A stretch of DNA of 64,000 nt, from the NCBI RefSeq assembly GCF_020283565.1, contig NC_060063.1:41686856-41750855 (forward strand), written 5' to 3'. The notes under the pieces were generated by a model, which worked only from the letters and a program-made list of their open reading frames with translations, did no database searches and was not told the origin of the DNA. Source of the DNA: Trifolium pratense (lineage: Eukaryota > Streptophyta > Magnoliopsida > Fabales > Fabaceae). The translations under genes were made by a program, and so were the position numbers. Positions within the stretch are counted from its first letter, which is position 1, and each line of letters begins with the position of its first letter. Shown piece after piece: positions 49,777 through 61,949 of the stretch.

Positions 49777-49791
49777 ATTATATATATATAT
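49777..49791 (-). promoter_or_regulatory. Candidate TATA element for MIR164
   Basis: A TATATATATATA run on the minus strand about 130 bp upstream of the mature miR164. Placement fits a Pol II start near 49745, but simple AT repeats are common in this window, so it is only a candidate. Confidence 0.35.
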
Positions 49792-49799
49792 ACATATCT

Positions 49800-51031
49800 T
49801 TGATGAATGAATATTGCAAAAGTAATGTGTTTCACATGAAGAGTAACATGTAATTTTACACAGTTGATTAATTAAAGTATGATATATAGTTAGTAGTTAC
49901 AACTTACATGTGTATTGGGCTGGCAACCATTTTCTTGGTTCAGAAGGGTGGTTCAACTTTAGTGTCTTTAAAAAAATCACTTTGTATAATGAAATGGCAT
50001 ATGGTAATTAATTAAAATGGATTTGTTGAGGTGCTGTTGAAATTTGACAACCAAAAATTAGCCACAACACCCACCAATGTCTTGCAATTGATGAATTAAC
50101 TTTTTTTTACCTTAATCCATACCCCCTCCAACTTTTAATTATAAACAAATATTTATTTTTTAAATTTATTAAATAACTGATATATTTGATATTTTAAAAT
50201 TAAATATATCAGTTATTCAATAAATTAAAATTTTTTTTTTACCCGGACTAGAAAATACACTTTTTTTTTTATGGATTAATACACAAAAGTTATTACCAAG
50301 TACTACTACATCCGCAATCTAACCCAACCAGTGGTCTTATGAGAGTATAGTAGGTAGACAAACATAAATAAGAAAGAAAAAAAACTTAGATAGTAGATGC
50401 ACCAAACAACTAGGGATTTAATAATGATCTTATAATAATTATTAATATGCACCAAATAACTAAGTACTCCATCCGCAATCTAACATTCTAACCCAACCAG
50501 TAGTTTTAATAATGATTTTATAAACATGAAGAGTAATATGTATTTTTTTAATAGATAGATGAAATGACAAAGTTATTATAAGCTTTTACACACAAGTGGA
50601 AGAGTCGAAGTTCAAACTTCGGTCGTGACGTCCAACTTAATGATTTGATGGTAAAATGTCCCTTCATCATGTACTTAGGATCTGTTTGATTTAATTTTTA
50701 AAAACTGTTTTTTATTTTTATTTTTAAAAACTTGAAAAGAAAAAAAAAAGTTTTTACTAATAGAATTATGCTTACGAGGACAATACTATCATAATATTAT
50801 ACCCCTCTATCGTTTGAACATAGAGATATTTTTTTTCGTCAAGTAGTTTAGTGAAATAATTTTACTTTTTAAAGGAAATAAGTGGAAGCATAAGAGATTC
50901 AATCTCAATTTTACATATGTCATACAATATTCCTACTAATTGACCTATGTTAATGCAGACTTTCTAGATGTCATTATAACAATAATAGTAAAATAAGCCA
51001 CTCGATTTAGTCTAAGGGTGATCGGTCGCTG
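49800..51031. other. Intergenic between MIR164 and the VOC gene
   Basis: Contains a local duplication of 'catccgcaatctaac..aacccaaccagt' (near 50310 and 50470). From about 50497 it holds a repeat that recurs downstream of the VOC gene. Just before the VOC start is a SINE-like scrap ('agccactcgatttagtctaa', 50997-51016). No gene. Confidence 0.45.
50497..50640 (+). repeat. Direct repeat 5' of the VOC gene, includes SINE-like segment
   Basis: 'gttttaataatgattttata', then 'gaaatgacaaagttattata', then a box-B-like AAGTTCAAACTTCGGTCGTG. The same order is found at 52596-52745. Confidence 0.65.
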
Positions 51032-52225
51032 ATGGGAGCGTCGTTTAGGTGGTTATTACAACTACACAAAGACGTTCCAAAAGCCGCTAGTTTCTACTCA
51101 GAAGGCTTAGATTTCACTGTCAACGTTTGCACTCTCCGTTGGGCTGAACTTCAATCTGGTCCTCTTAAGCTTGCTCTCATGCATTCTCCCATGTAATTTT
51201 CTTCACTCTTTGCTCATTCTTTCTTTTCATCATAATGCCATTGCCCACCACATGTTCGATAATTTGTCTCTATAATGTAAGCATAATCATAATGTTTCTG
51301 TTAAGTCTAATCTTGACGGCAGCGTTATCACTTACGTCTGTAGCACCGATACTTTAAATTGAATGTGTGGTGTCTTAGACACATATCGTTGTATAATTTT
51401 CAAAACCTAATTTTGTTGACTTTGGATAATTACATTTGAATGAAAGATGCCAAACGGGTTTAATATAATGTTTAGTGTCTAATTTAATGTCTTTAGTGTT
51501 TGACATGTCGGATACCAACAATATTAACAAGTTATTTCAATTTCTCTAATTATTATAAAAATGTCGAATCATGTATTAATTTTTCTTCACTAAAAATATT
51601 TAGATCATTTCTCATTTAGGAGAATTTCTCGAGTCAAATATTAATGTTGTGGCTAGTATTCGGAAGTTATTAATATTTAGTTTATGTGTGGTTATGTAGT
51701 GAGAAATTTTGATTTTCAGTTATTGATTTTCTAAAATTGATTTAGACTAAAATTGAGTTGAAACTAAAATTATTTATATTTGAATACATTTTCATATAAA
51801 AGTGAGTTGAATAATAATTTTGAATTTAAAAATTAATTATAGAATCATAAATTATAATTTCTAGCTTAAATAAAATGTATGTGCCATGTGGAGTGAATGG
51901 TGAGATTGTTTGTGAATTGTGATTGAAATTGACAGTGACCAAAGCACACAGAAGGGATACACTTCGCTTCTTTCATTTACAGTGACAGATATCAACAGTA
52001 CTGTGACTAAACTTATAGCATTAGGAGCTGAACTTGATGGAACTATCAAACATGAAGTACATGGAAAGGTACTCTATATCATGATGAAATCATGCAATGC
52101 TATGCTATGCTACTAGTTTTGGAAATATTTTTCATAGCCTTAATAATGTGATTTATCTTTGTGATTAGGTTGCAGCTATGAGGTGCATTGATGGACATGT
52201 CTTAGGCCTCTTTGAACCTGCTTAA
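51032..52225 (+). CDS. Small VOC-superfamily (glyoxalase/bleomycin-resistance fold) protein
   Basis: Three exons, 51032-51192, 51936-52068 and 52169-52225, give 116 residues with the frame kept across both GT..AG introns (phases 2 and 0). The protein reads MGASFRWLLQLHKDVPKAAS, then FTVNVCTLRWAELQSGPLKL, then GYTSLLSFTVTDINSTVTKL, and ends AAMRCIDGHVLGLFEPA. The two-half layout with RWAEL and the final GHVLGLFEP is that of plant single-domain VOC proteins annotated as 'lactoylglutathione lyase/glyoxalase-like'. The metal-binding set of true glyoxalase I is not obvious, so the substrate is unknown. The length fits these small homologues. Exon 1 was found from the sequence by splice and family pattern. 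Its ATG sits directly behind a SINE-like scrap. Confidence 0.85.
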
Positions 52226-52595
52226 GATACCAGAAATTGTAATCAACTAGGCTGTTGTTGTTGCTTCTTTTCCTTTTCTTTTTTTGTTTCCCATATGGTG
52301 TTTTAATTCACTATTGTTTGAAGAATAATTGTGATGTTGAGGAAAGTAAAGCAAGGCTTCAATTTTTCTTAAAAACTTACGTTAGCAACATGAAAAGTAA
52401 CTCTCTTTACTATATCATTTGGTTATATTGAGTTGATTTATTTATCATCACTAATAGTGAAGTTCAACCTTCTATACCTGCACTCTGGGAATGAAAAAAA
52501 AAAGAGAAAAGAAATATCAGTAACGTTTTGATGTATTAAGTCACTCATTGTTTCATTTCTTTAAGTAGCAACTTTAGAGAGTTGAATTGAGAACA

Positions 52596-52745
52596 TAGTT
52601 TTAATAATGATTTTATAAATAGGAAGGGTAATATGTAAAAAAAGTTTGGTACATAAAAGAAATGACAAAGTTATTATATATTTTCACACATAAGTGGAAA
52701 AGTCGAAGTTCGAACTCCGGTCACAATGTTCGACCTAATAATTTT
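52596..52745 (+). repeat. Direct repeat 3' of the VOC gene, includes SINE-like segment
   Basis: Matches 50497-50640. Continues with GTTCGAACTCCGGTCACAAT and 'cctaataattttgacatttt', the 3' part of the SINE family also present at 61231-61365. Confidence 0.65.
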
Positions 52746-53073
52746 GACATTTTTTATCAGTTGAACTATAACTTGTGAACAAGTAATATGCAATTTTATA
52801 TGACTTATTAATTAAATTTTGGTTCACTTTGGCTCTCTTTTGGTAAAGTCAGATTTTAAGCTTATAGTTTTTAGCTTATAAAATGTATGACAAAAAAAAG
52901 ATATGTTTTATAAATGTTTTTTAAAAAGAGCTTATAACTTACTTTTTAAATGTTATTTCAAGTAGTTTATGAGCTTATAACTTATCATTTTGTCTTTCAA
53001 TTTCACCCCTGCAACCTTACTTTTTTTAATTTGATTCTCTATTAACTAAACATCCTTTTTTTATGGGAGATTC

Positions 53074-54431
53074 TATGGTGCAGTCCCTTTTTGGACTATT
53101 TTGGTGCATTTTTTTATTTATTTTTTATCAATAGAATTCAATTTAATTCTCACATCAGCGCAAGTCTATGATGAGTCCTTTTTTTTTAACAAACTTTTAT
53201 TTATTGCACATGAGTCCCCCATCAAGTAAATATTCATTTACAATTTGCAAACAAAAAACAAATTTTATTTCAATTTAAAACAATCATAATATAATTTATA
53301 ATGTTTTTATTTAACCAAATTCAAAATGAAATTGAAAACCCTAAATCCCAAATTTTACTTTTTCTTCCTCTCCATCTTCTTGTTCTAAAAACCCACGACA
53401 AATTTAACCTTATATACATTTGTCCCCATCAGAAATTCCATCTATTTCACTCACTCAGTTGCGCTATCAAGCAATCCACCAACGTAATGAACAACGACGA
53501 ATTCATCTTCTTCATTCCAACGTTTTTTCGAATTCGTTCAACCTTCACTCCTACCCTCAAGCTTCGTTCCAACAAAGTTCACTTCTGCCCTCAAGCTTCG
53601 TTCCAGAATGATGCTAGCAGGATGATTTTAGTTTTTATGAACTTGTAATTTTTGGCTTTTTGTTAATCGACTCAGTTATCAAACTTGAGTTGTGAGACTA
53701 AACACATACTTGACATTTTCTCTTTATTCATCACTGAAGTTATAAATTGGATGTTGGAATTAACATATAGACTCTCGTGTACTTCTTCCATTGGCAAACG
53801 AAAACGATCGAAAACAAATTTATATACATACAACAAATTGAAAACGAAAGGTAACTAACACAATTGAAAATCAAATTTATATACAGACAACAAATTATAT
53901 ACAGAAAACAAATTAAAGCATAAACCCTAATTCCCAAATTGAAATCAAATTGATTTTTAATAAATAATTACACGTAAATATAACAAACATTTCAGTTTCA
54001 ATCTCTCCGTCGAATGGAGTTCCGCTCGCGAAAACGATGATGAACGCATGTGATGAACAAAGAAGTTTCAATTTTAGTGATTTTGATGAACGCGGGTGAT
54101 GAACAGAGAAGTTTCAATTTTAGCGATTTTGTGACTTGGTGATGAACGCAGGTGATGAACAGAGAAGTTTCAATTTTAGTGAATTTTGTGACTTTGTTGT
54201 TTTTTGTTTCAATTTTAGTTGTAATTTTGTTTTAATTGATTTACAATCACAATTAAAATTAAAAACAATTCAAACATTGGGGTAATTTTGTAACTTTTAA
54301 TATGGTAGGGACTTAGTTGAAATATTATTTGATATAAAGATACATGGTAGGTACCATATAAGTGGTTTGTACCATATAATTCAAAGTGAGTCAATACTGC
54401 ATCCCCGTTGGTCAGTTAGGACTGCACCATA
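53074..54431. mobile_element. TIR element of unassigned superfamily
   Basis: Exact 13-bp inverted ends, TATGGTGCAGTCC at 53074 and GGACTGCACCATA ending at 54431 (1358 bp). Three tandem units of about 55 bp ('gtgatgaacagagaagtttc' type) lie at 54037-54190. The left half has a weak open frame (53301-53648) with no recognisable domain. Target duplication not resolved (TA possible). The 52746-53073 stretch before it holds 'agcttataac' repeats of a dispersed MITE. Confidence 0.6.
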
Positions 54432-54688
54432 TAATTTTTCTTTTTTATGTCATTTTATACTCAATCAGTTAGCTTTTCCGCTATAAGTTAAGTTCAACCG
54501 CTAATTTTTCGAACACTACAAATATTGATTTTAATTATGATTTTACGTTATTAATTTTAGTTTTGGAATTTTTTTATTTAAAAAAGTTGTTTTATTAAGT
54601 ATGTTCTTAAATACTTTTAGAAGCCTAGCAATTTATTTGGACCAAGAAAATTAAAATATGGAAAATGAGAAACAGAAAACAAAAATAT

Positions 54689-55174
54689 ACATATATTGCA
54701 ATAAGTTTAAAGATTTTTTTTTTTATAAAACATTAGCGTGCATAGGCATCACATGATAATTATGACATCCCAACTATGTTGGCACCCCATAATCATCACC
54801 TATCATTTGCAGCACCCTAATAAATTTATTAAAAAGAAAGAAAAAGAGACAAACTTGGGGGGACTAGACCAAAACCCAAGGAAACAATAATACAAGGAAC
54901 CTACCACTACCTCATTAAAAACCTTTTCTGGAAAACCCCAAGAGATAAAATCAAGGATAGGAAAAAGAGTGCAGTGGAAGACCCATTAAATTACTAATAT
55001 AATCTTCTTGAACACTCGGCGGAACATTGTCCCACCAGTAAAAACCATTAACATTAATGACTAAAACAACCATTCGATCTGCACAACAGTTCCTTTCACG
55101 ATAAATATGAGTCGCTCTAAAATGCATGATTTTACATATACAAATTTTACATATATTGCAATAAGTTTAAAGAT
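54689..55174 (-). mobile_element. 5'-truncated LINE insertion with 26-bp target duplication
   Basis: The insert 54715-55148 lies between two identical 26-bp copies starting ACATATATTGCAATAAG (54689-54714, 55149-55174). Its poly(A) tail appears as a T10 run after the left copy. The minus strand still encodes the end of the RNase H region (THIYRERNCCADRMVVL... to MGLPLHSFSYP and a stop near 54954), then a 3' UTR with TTTAATGAGGTAGTGGTAGG. Perfect duplication means a young insertion. It lies 46 bp past the HAK stop codon, probably in the HAK 3' UTR. Confidence 0.92.
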
Positions 55175-55219
55175 AAAGTATGTAGTACTAATTTAATATA
55201 AATCTTCATTTCTTGTGCA

Positions 55220-57257
55220 TCATATTTCATATGTCATTCCAACCTTGAGAAGCTTTCTACGAGGGATAGCCATCAACTCATCCCTTTGTTGAAAGTTCCT
55301 TCTCAAAAAGGTATATGTATTGACAATAATCTTATTCAAAATTGATGATTTTGGATTTGCCACTACGTCTATTTCCCCTAACATATACACCACACCTTTC
55401 CCCAATGCCTCATCTATAAACTTTATCTCATTTTCAATTCCTTCAACCACACCTGGTGATTGAATTGAATCAAGCTCGGGCATATAATTACTTTCTTGTA
55501 TAATAAATTCCTTTAGATATTGCACCAATTGTGACTCAAACTCCATATAATTTCCAATTACATCATTGTAACCATGTCTTACAATGCAACGGAATATTTT
55601 GCATTCTTTTGGCTCCACGCATCGAAAGAGAAACCTCTCTTCCAATACAACATTGCTAATTGGAATTGCTTTCATGGAAACAAACACAACAACTGAATGA
55701 ATTGTTGGTATGTTAGCAATGAAGTGAGCGAATATTGGAGGAATTCCTTGTACAAGCTCAGAATATAAAACTCCGAATCCATGGATGCGATTCGTGCTTA
55801 GGTCATTCACCAATTTTATTAAACTCTCAGAGGAAACTTTGTTGTTGAGTTCAAACATGTATTTTTCTTTTTGTGCATAAAACCATATTCCCATTACAAT
55901 AGTGAAGATGATTGCAGATACTAGAGGAAGAAAACCACCTTCTTTGAACTTTACCATTTGTGATGATAAATACAATAACTCAATGCAACCAAATGGTATA
56001 GAAAATAGAGCTACTTGCCATATGCTTTTCTTCCATACAATCAACATTACAATGGAAACCAAAAATGTTGTGATCGTCATATCACAAACTATTGCAACCC
56101 CTACATCAAAACAAATTACCATAAAATAGAAGTGTGAATTTTAGCCAAGTGTGGGAGCTCAAAATAAATAAATGTGATATCAATGGATATGGATTTTATG
56201 TAGGGAAGACATGGTGCAGTGTATTATACACCTTTTGATTGAAATCAAATGACACAGATTTAACACAATAAAATATCTTGATCTGATTCAATGGATGAGA
56301 TTCAACTGCGGTCATTATTAGACTGCAGAGAATCCATATCCGATATAATTTTTTTTGTATATATATTGTGTGTGTGCGCGTGAGAGAGAGAGAGAGAGAA
56401 GAATTACCATATGCATTACTAAGCTTTTCCGAGGTTCTGAAGAGTATAGTAACTGCAATACATGCAAACATGAACATATAGTTGATTGCAGGAATATAAA
56501 CTTGGCCTTCATGTGTAGCGGAAGTATGAACAACCTTAACCCTTGGAAAACAACCCATACTTAAAGCTTGAGATGCAATGGAAAATGCTCCTGAAACTAT
56601 TGCTTGACTTGCTATGATGGAGGCAATAACAGCAATAACAAATGTTGGCCAATACAAAGGACCTATATGAAACAAAGTAATTCACACATATTAAATTTTT
56701 AATAATTTAATAAAATAAATTTTAAATGTGTATATACATATCAATGAATCTTTAAAAATTAATATTGTACCTGGTATACATGCATAAAAAATATTTGATA
56801 CAGTGTTAGGGAACTTTCGAAGATATGCTGCTTGTCCACTATATGCTGCCAATATTGCCGGAAGTGTAATAAAAGAGAAACTAATCTGCAACATATATAT
56901 TATAACATCAATAGTGCAACTATGTAATTATTATAACAATATCTAATTTTAGTATGCAAAATTTTATTTTTTGTCATTATTGATTAACGGAGGGAGTACT
57001 TACACAATAATTGATCACAAAGTTTACTCATGATTTAAATAATTTTGTTTTTCATTTTAGCATAAAAATTAATCTGGTTTTATTAATGCATGCTTACTTG
57101 AATGGCTCGAACACTGAAGTGACCCAAGTCAGCAAACATGGCTTCACATCCTGAAATTATTTATAAATAAATATATTTGAATAATCAAAAAATGATATAA
57201 CCCAAATAAAAATATTAAAAATTGTGGTTTGTCTAATATGAACCTTACTAAAAATAT

Positions 57258-57340
<83 letters not shown>

Positions 57341-59619
57341 TGTAGATATTTCCATTATCCAATTAAATCTTTCACATAATGTCTCTCTTTAATTCTTATA
57401 TAGTCTTCCCAAACAAAAGATCTTAGATCATTTTTCACATTCTTCTTTTTGTTATTACTCCGCTTCTAAATTCAAAATTTAAATTTATACTTCAACATCG
57501 ACTATTTTTTGTCTACATATATTATCTCTCAATCAATATTTAAAGGTTAAATTTTTTACGTTGTCAATTTTACTTTTGTCTTCTATTTATCGTAGTAATA
57601 GTTTTTGTTGGATTGACTAAAAAAAATAGATATTCATTTGGGGTTCAATTCTCAACTCTTGCATATAGAGAATATTCGGATGGAAGATGAGAAATCATCT
57701 TGTATACCAAACAAGTTCGAAGATTAATTAGTATTAAACGACACTGAAACTTCATATTTGAGATGTGAGCTATACCTGAGATGCATAAAAATATTCCACC
57801 AAGTGACATCCATGCTTTTTTACCATCACGTTGAAAGTAATTAACAATATATTTTGGATTAATAGCACGTAATACCCCAACATCATATTTGAACAAGTTG
57901 TAAAGACCAGTTCCTCCAATTAATATAAACCATATGGTTATAATTGGAGCGAATGAAAATCCTACTTTATCAGTACCAAATCTTTGCACCATAAAAAGAG
58001 AGACCAATATCACTATAGTGATACCGACAACATAATCTGAAAAATAAGAAATATGTATATCACTATAGAGAGATCAATATTTTTCTTCGTTAAAAAAAAA
58101 ATTATAATAGTTATTAGACAATAAATAATTAAATAAATAAATTACCTTGACCTAATTTAGAACTGATACCGCTTACCGCAGAAATAACTGCACATATAGA
58201 ATTGAACAAAATATTGTTGTCAAGTCCATCCAATATAAAAAAATGGTCAATATAATTGCATATATATTATATATTATCATTTTTTTTTCATGTCACACTT
58301 TTTGTGTCATTATTATTGTAAGACTAATCACTGTGTTCATTCAATTAATTAATTAATTAGAGTGGTCAATTTAATTACTTAATCAGCAATTTGTATTGAT
58401 TTGCATTTAATGCTAACACACCTTCATAACCTCAAAAAAGATAAATTATTATACTAAATTATATTTTTTAACAAGTACATATGAAACTTTATACTTTTAC
58501 TTGTGACTACGGATTAAAATTCAATAGACAAGTGTAAATTAAAACAAGAAAATGATAGTTAATACTTAACCTGACATTGGTGGAGTGAAAAATCCATCTC
58601 CTATAACCATAGTAGTTCCCAAAATAGTCATAAATAAAAAAAGCACACGTGCAAAATAATTGTTTTCAAGCTTTTGCTTCAACTTTTGATTACTAGAAAG
58701 TGTTTCTAGTTTGTAATTAGAAAGCTGCATGTCTTCTGGTTGTTGATTTGGAATCAAACTCACTTTGGCATGTCTACATAGTAGTGAATATAGTGCAAAT
58801 GCCCCACCTAAATAAAAACACAAAATAATCTCATTAGCTATTTTATTTATGTACTACTATTTCACATTTGCTTCTCAAAGAAAGTGAATTATTATTATTA
58901 ATATTATTTATTATAAAAAAAATGTAATCATTTATAGATAAATAACAAAATTGAGATATATAAAATAGGGAGTTCAACTATTTAATATATATAATTTTTT
59001 TTATTTAAACAATATATAAAATAAATAAAAGGAATATAAAACAATTTAATTTATCTTACCATTGCCATTGTCGTTAGCCAAAAGTACAATAAAACAATAT
59101 TTGAGCAATGGGAAGACCAAAATGGTATAATATATGATAGATAAGACCCCAAGAATGTCATCACTATGATCAATAGTCCCATTTGTGAATGAGCTTGCAA
59201 ACACATAAAGTGGAGATGTTCCAATATCACCATATACAACTCCCAAGCTTTGAAATGCTAATGATAAAGTTGCCATCCAACTCAACTATTCAAAAGAAAC
59301 AATTTGTCAATAAAATAAATAAATTCAAGAAAAGGTGTATATTATACAACATAAATTATTTCTTTTTGTTTTTTTGTTGTCATGTAGCCTAGTAATCAAT
59401 GAGGGAAAAAAAAGAGCAAATGGAAGAAAGACGTACCTTAGAGGAGTGATCAGTGATGCCGGAAACTTTTCCGGCTTCCACATTGAGTGAGTTTAAACGG
59501 CAACGGCGAAGCTTCGGAAACGATGTATTTCTCTCTTTGACGCTTGTCTCTATTGTTTCATTACAATTTGTTATCTCTTCTACCTCCATGCCTATAGAAT
59601 TTGCTTCATCAGTAGCCAT
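55220..59619 (-). CDS. HAK/KUP/KT-family potassium transporter
   Basis: Nine exons on the minus strand: 59437-59619, 59060-59285, 58571-58807, 58146-58187, 57776-58036, 57098-57150, 56771-56885, 56408-56662 and 55220-56100. They give 750 residues with all phases consistent. The signature [13 protein letters not shown] is at about 76-88. [35 protein letters not shown] and [25 protein letters not shown] are further family motifs. About 12 membrane spans are followed by a hydrophilic C-terminus of about 270 residues. The family mediates K+ (often H+-coupled) uptake. The short N-terminus and overall pattern look like cluster I (HAK5-type, high affinity), but that is inference. The intron between exons 5 and 6 carries a long (AT)n tract. 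A close relative starts head-to-head at 63845. Confidence 0.94.
57261..57336. repeat. (AT)n microsatellite in a HAK intron
   Basis: About 76 bp of pure AT dinucleotides between exons 6 (57098-57150) and 5 (57776-58036). Likely polymorphic. Confidence 0.95.
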
Positions 59620-59699
59620 CGAAGATCAAGATCCACTCTTAATGTTTTGTTACAAATGAAAATGTTTTGGTCGATATTCTTCTTTAGTGGCACATTGAG

Positions 59700-59707
59700 T
59701 TTATATA
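59700..59707 (-). promoter_or_regulatory. TATA box for the HAK gene
   Basis: TATATAAA on the minus strand, 81 bp before the ATG. The leader between is conserved with that of the second HAK copy (CCACTAA.GAAGAATATCGAC). Confidence 0.5.
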
Positions 59708-60143
59708 TTTCATTTCTAGAGCTTCTATTTTCAGTTTATGTTTTGTACTATTAATTGAAAGGATCGGATGTGCGATTTTTTAATAAATATTTTCTATTCA
59801 TTGTTTCGGGTACATTTTTCATTCATTTTTAATTAATGTCTTAAATTAAACGGTCAATTTTTCATTCATTATAGGATATACTCCTCCTATTATTATTTTA
59901 GGACACTCATTATAATCACGCGTTTTGTTATTTTTAGCACACTCATTTTTTCAAAAAAATGAATTACATTCTTCAAAAAGTCAAATCGGCTTACCATTTA
60001 AGTTTTTTTTGAATAAATGATGTAATTGTTTCTTTTTTTTTTTGGAAAAATTATGTACAGTATTGTTTAACATGTAAGTAAATACAGTAATTTTTTTTTA
60101 CTCATGTAAGTAGATAATTTTTAAAAAATACAGTTGGTCCAAA
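59708..60143. other. Spacer between the two HAK genes, left part
   Basis: A/T-rich, no feature recognised beyond the HAK promoter. Confidence 0.4.
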
Positions 60144-60150
60144 AATATTA

Positions 60151-60211
<61 letters not shown>

Positions 60212-61058
60212 TTGGTCCACTGAAAATAAACTCACATAATTGTGAGATCCCGGGTTCGAACGGGTCACGACGTCCAGCCTAACAATTTTGACATTTTTAT
60301 TTGGTGAAATAAAGGGGCAAAGCCCCAAAGAAAAAAACTACAATATTACAAGAACATTTCTGGGCATGCAAGCTCTAGATATGTGGTCAAAAAGCATACT
60401 TTGAAGCTCTCTAGGAGGAAACTCCAAAACATGAATGTCAAAAGAATCAAGAGAGTAACTAAAATTAGCAAGCCAATATGCGCTTCTAATGCGAAGAAGA
60501 TGTCTAATGCGAAGCACCAAAGTGGGGGTGCTTTCATTGAGCTTAACTCTATCAGTCACCATATCTATCAGCACTTTAGAATCACTTTCAACATGGAGAT
60601 GAGTGATTCCATGCCTCCAAGCAAGGTTCGTTCCTAAGTACATGCCCCACATCTCTGCATGAAGCGCATCACAAGATCCAATTTTTCGAGAGTAGCCCTT
60701 GATCCACTTTCCATTCAAGTCCCTTAACAAACATCCACACCCAGCTGGCCCATCCTATCATTTTGCGATCCATCACAGTTGAGCTTGATCCACTCTTCTT
60801 GTGAACTTTTCCAACCAATGTAGATAGTGTCACTTTTTCAATTGCTTCGGGGAACATGAGAACACCCTTCAATCTCTTTTGCCACCTTGAGAGTAGTAAA
60901 AGTAGGGTCGTGCGGACGTTGAAAACCTTCTTCAAAAATTGATTTGTTTCTTCATGTCCACAAGTGCCAACACGCCATCATAAAAGTTGAAATCCAATTC
61001 ACCTCATAGTCTCCATTAAAATGGTTGGTGATATTCTTGAAGAATATTAAGTTTATAT
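60144..61058 (-). mobile_element. LINE-derived insertion carrying a SINE-like and (AT)n tail
   Basis: Everything from 60160 to 61042 is bracketed by an exact 16-bp duplication AATATTAAGTTTATAT (60144-60159, 61043-61058). Minus-strand order: a broken RNase H domain (IKLNCDGSQNDRMG at about 60790, then out of frame CDALHAEMWGMYLGTNLAWR and HVESDSKVLIDM), then a LINE 3' UTR (CTTTGGGGCTTTGCCCC, about 60310). After that come an antisense SINE fragment (60235-60300) and an (AT)n tract (60160-60206). An indel at about 60750 breaks the frame, so the copy is dead. See the separate finding on 3' transduction. Confidence 0.85.
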
Positions 61059-61230
61059 TTAATAATAAAATACACGACGAAAAATAATATGAGGTTGGTA
61101 TTCATTATAATTACTTGTAAACAATATTCAATATAGTCTTATAAATAGATTTCATATCATAAAATAGAATTATTATTGTATGGTCAAGAGACTAAATTTT
61201 TATAAAAAAAGTAATTAATTAATATATTTT

Positions 61231-61365
61231 TTGTTGATAGACGAAATAACAAAGCCATTGAAAACTCACACACACAAAGTGGAGTGATCGGAGTTCGAAT
61301 CCCGATAATAACATCCGACACTAGCAATTTCGACATTTTTGCTAGTTGAACTACGATTTATGAAG
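61231..61365 (+). repeat. SINE-like element
   Basis: Contains 'gacgaaataacaaagccatt', box B GTTCGAATCCCGATAATAAC, and 'aatttcgacatttttgctag' and 'ttgaactacgatttatg'. Same family as 50560-50660, 52650-52780 and the piece at 60235-60300. Confidence 0.65.
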
Positions 61366-61619
61366 AAATAAGTTACTACGTAATATTTTACTTTCATCCG
61401 AGTGTGACTAAAAGTGATGTGTTGACCTCACAAGTCACAAGAATATCTCCATAAAATGTTACAAGAACAAAGATTTTGTTATAATGTAGTAAATACTAAA
61501 TATATATCTAGTGTTATTTTTTTAAAAATAATAAAAATGCCTAATAAATAATATGTTCATAAATTTTAACTCACTATGATTGAGATTTGAACCTTAATCC
61601 CTCTATTTTATGTGTGAAT

Positions 61620-61790
61620 TCCAGGGTAAATATGTTCTCAGTCCTACTTTTATTGTAAGTTTTGGTTTTCGTCCATGTAAAATAAAATTACTTGTTTTCA
61701 TCCATACAAAATAATTTCTTTTGTTTTTAGTCCTTAATGAGCAAATTTTTGACATGTTAATGTCTATATCATGACATTTTTATGTTCAAA
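61620..61790 (+). repeat. Single arm of a MULE-like MITE
   Basis: 'ctcagtcctacttttattgt', 'ttttcgtccatgtaaaataa' and 'tttttagtcctta' repeats resemble one arm of the GGCTTAATT/GGCTAAAAT elements. The second arm was not found. Confidence 0.4.
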
Positions 61791-61949
61791 ATGGTGTATA
61801 TTGTGATTATATATCATGTTAAACCTATAAAAGTTAGTTAATATTGTGTTAAAAAAATATTAAAAAAATGTCAAAAAATAAATCAAATAGGGTCACAAAA
61901 TCTAAAGCAAGGAAGTACTTAGAGATCAAAAGTACTTACAAAAGGTAAT

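Noticed and set aside
53301..53648. 115-codon open frame inside the TIR element
   Set aside because: Low-complexity, Phe/Ser-rich, no transposase motif; possible remnant only.
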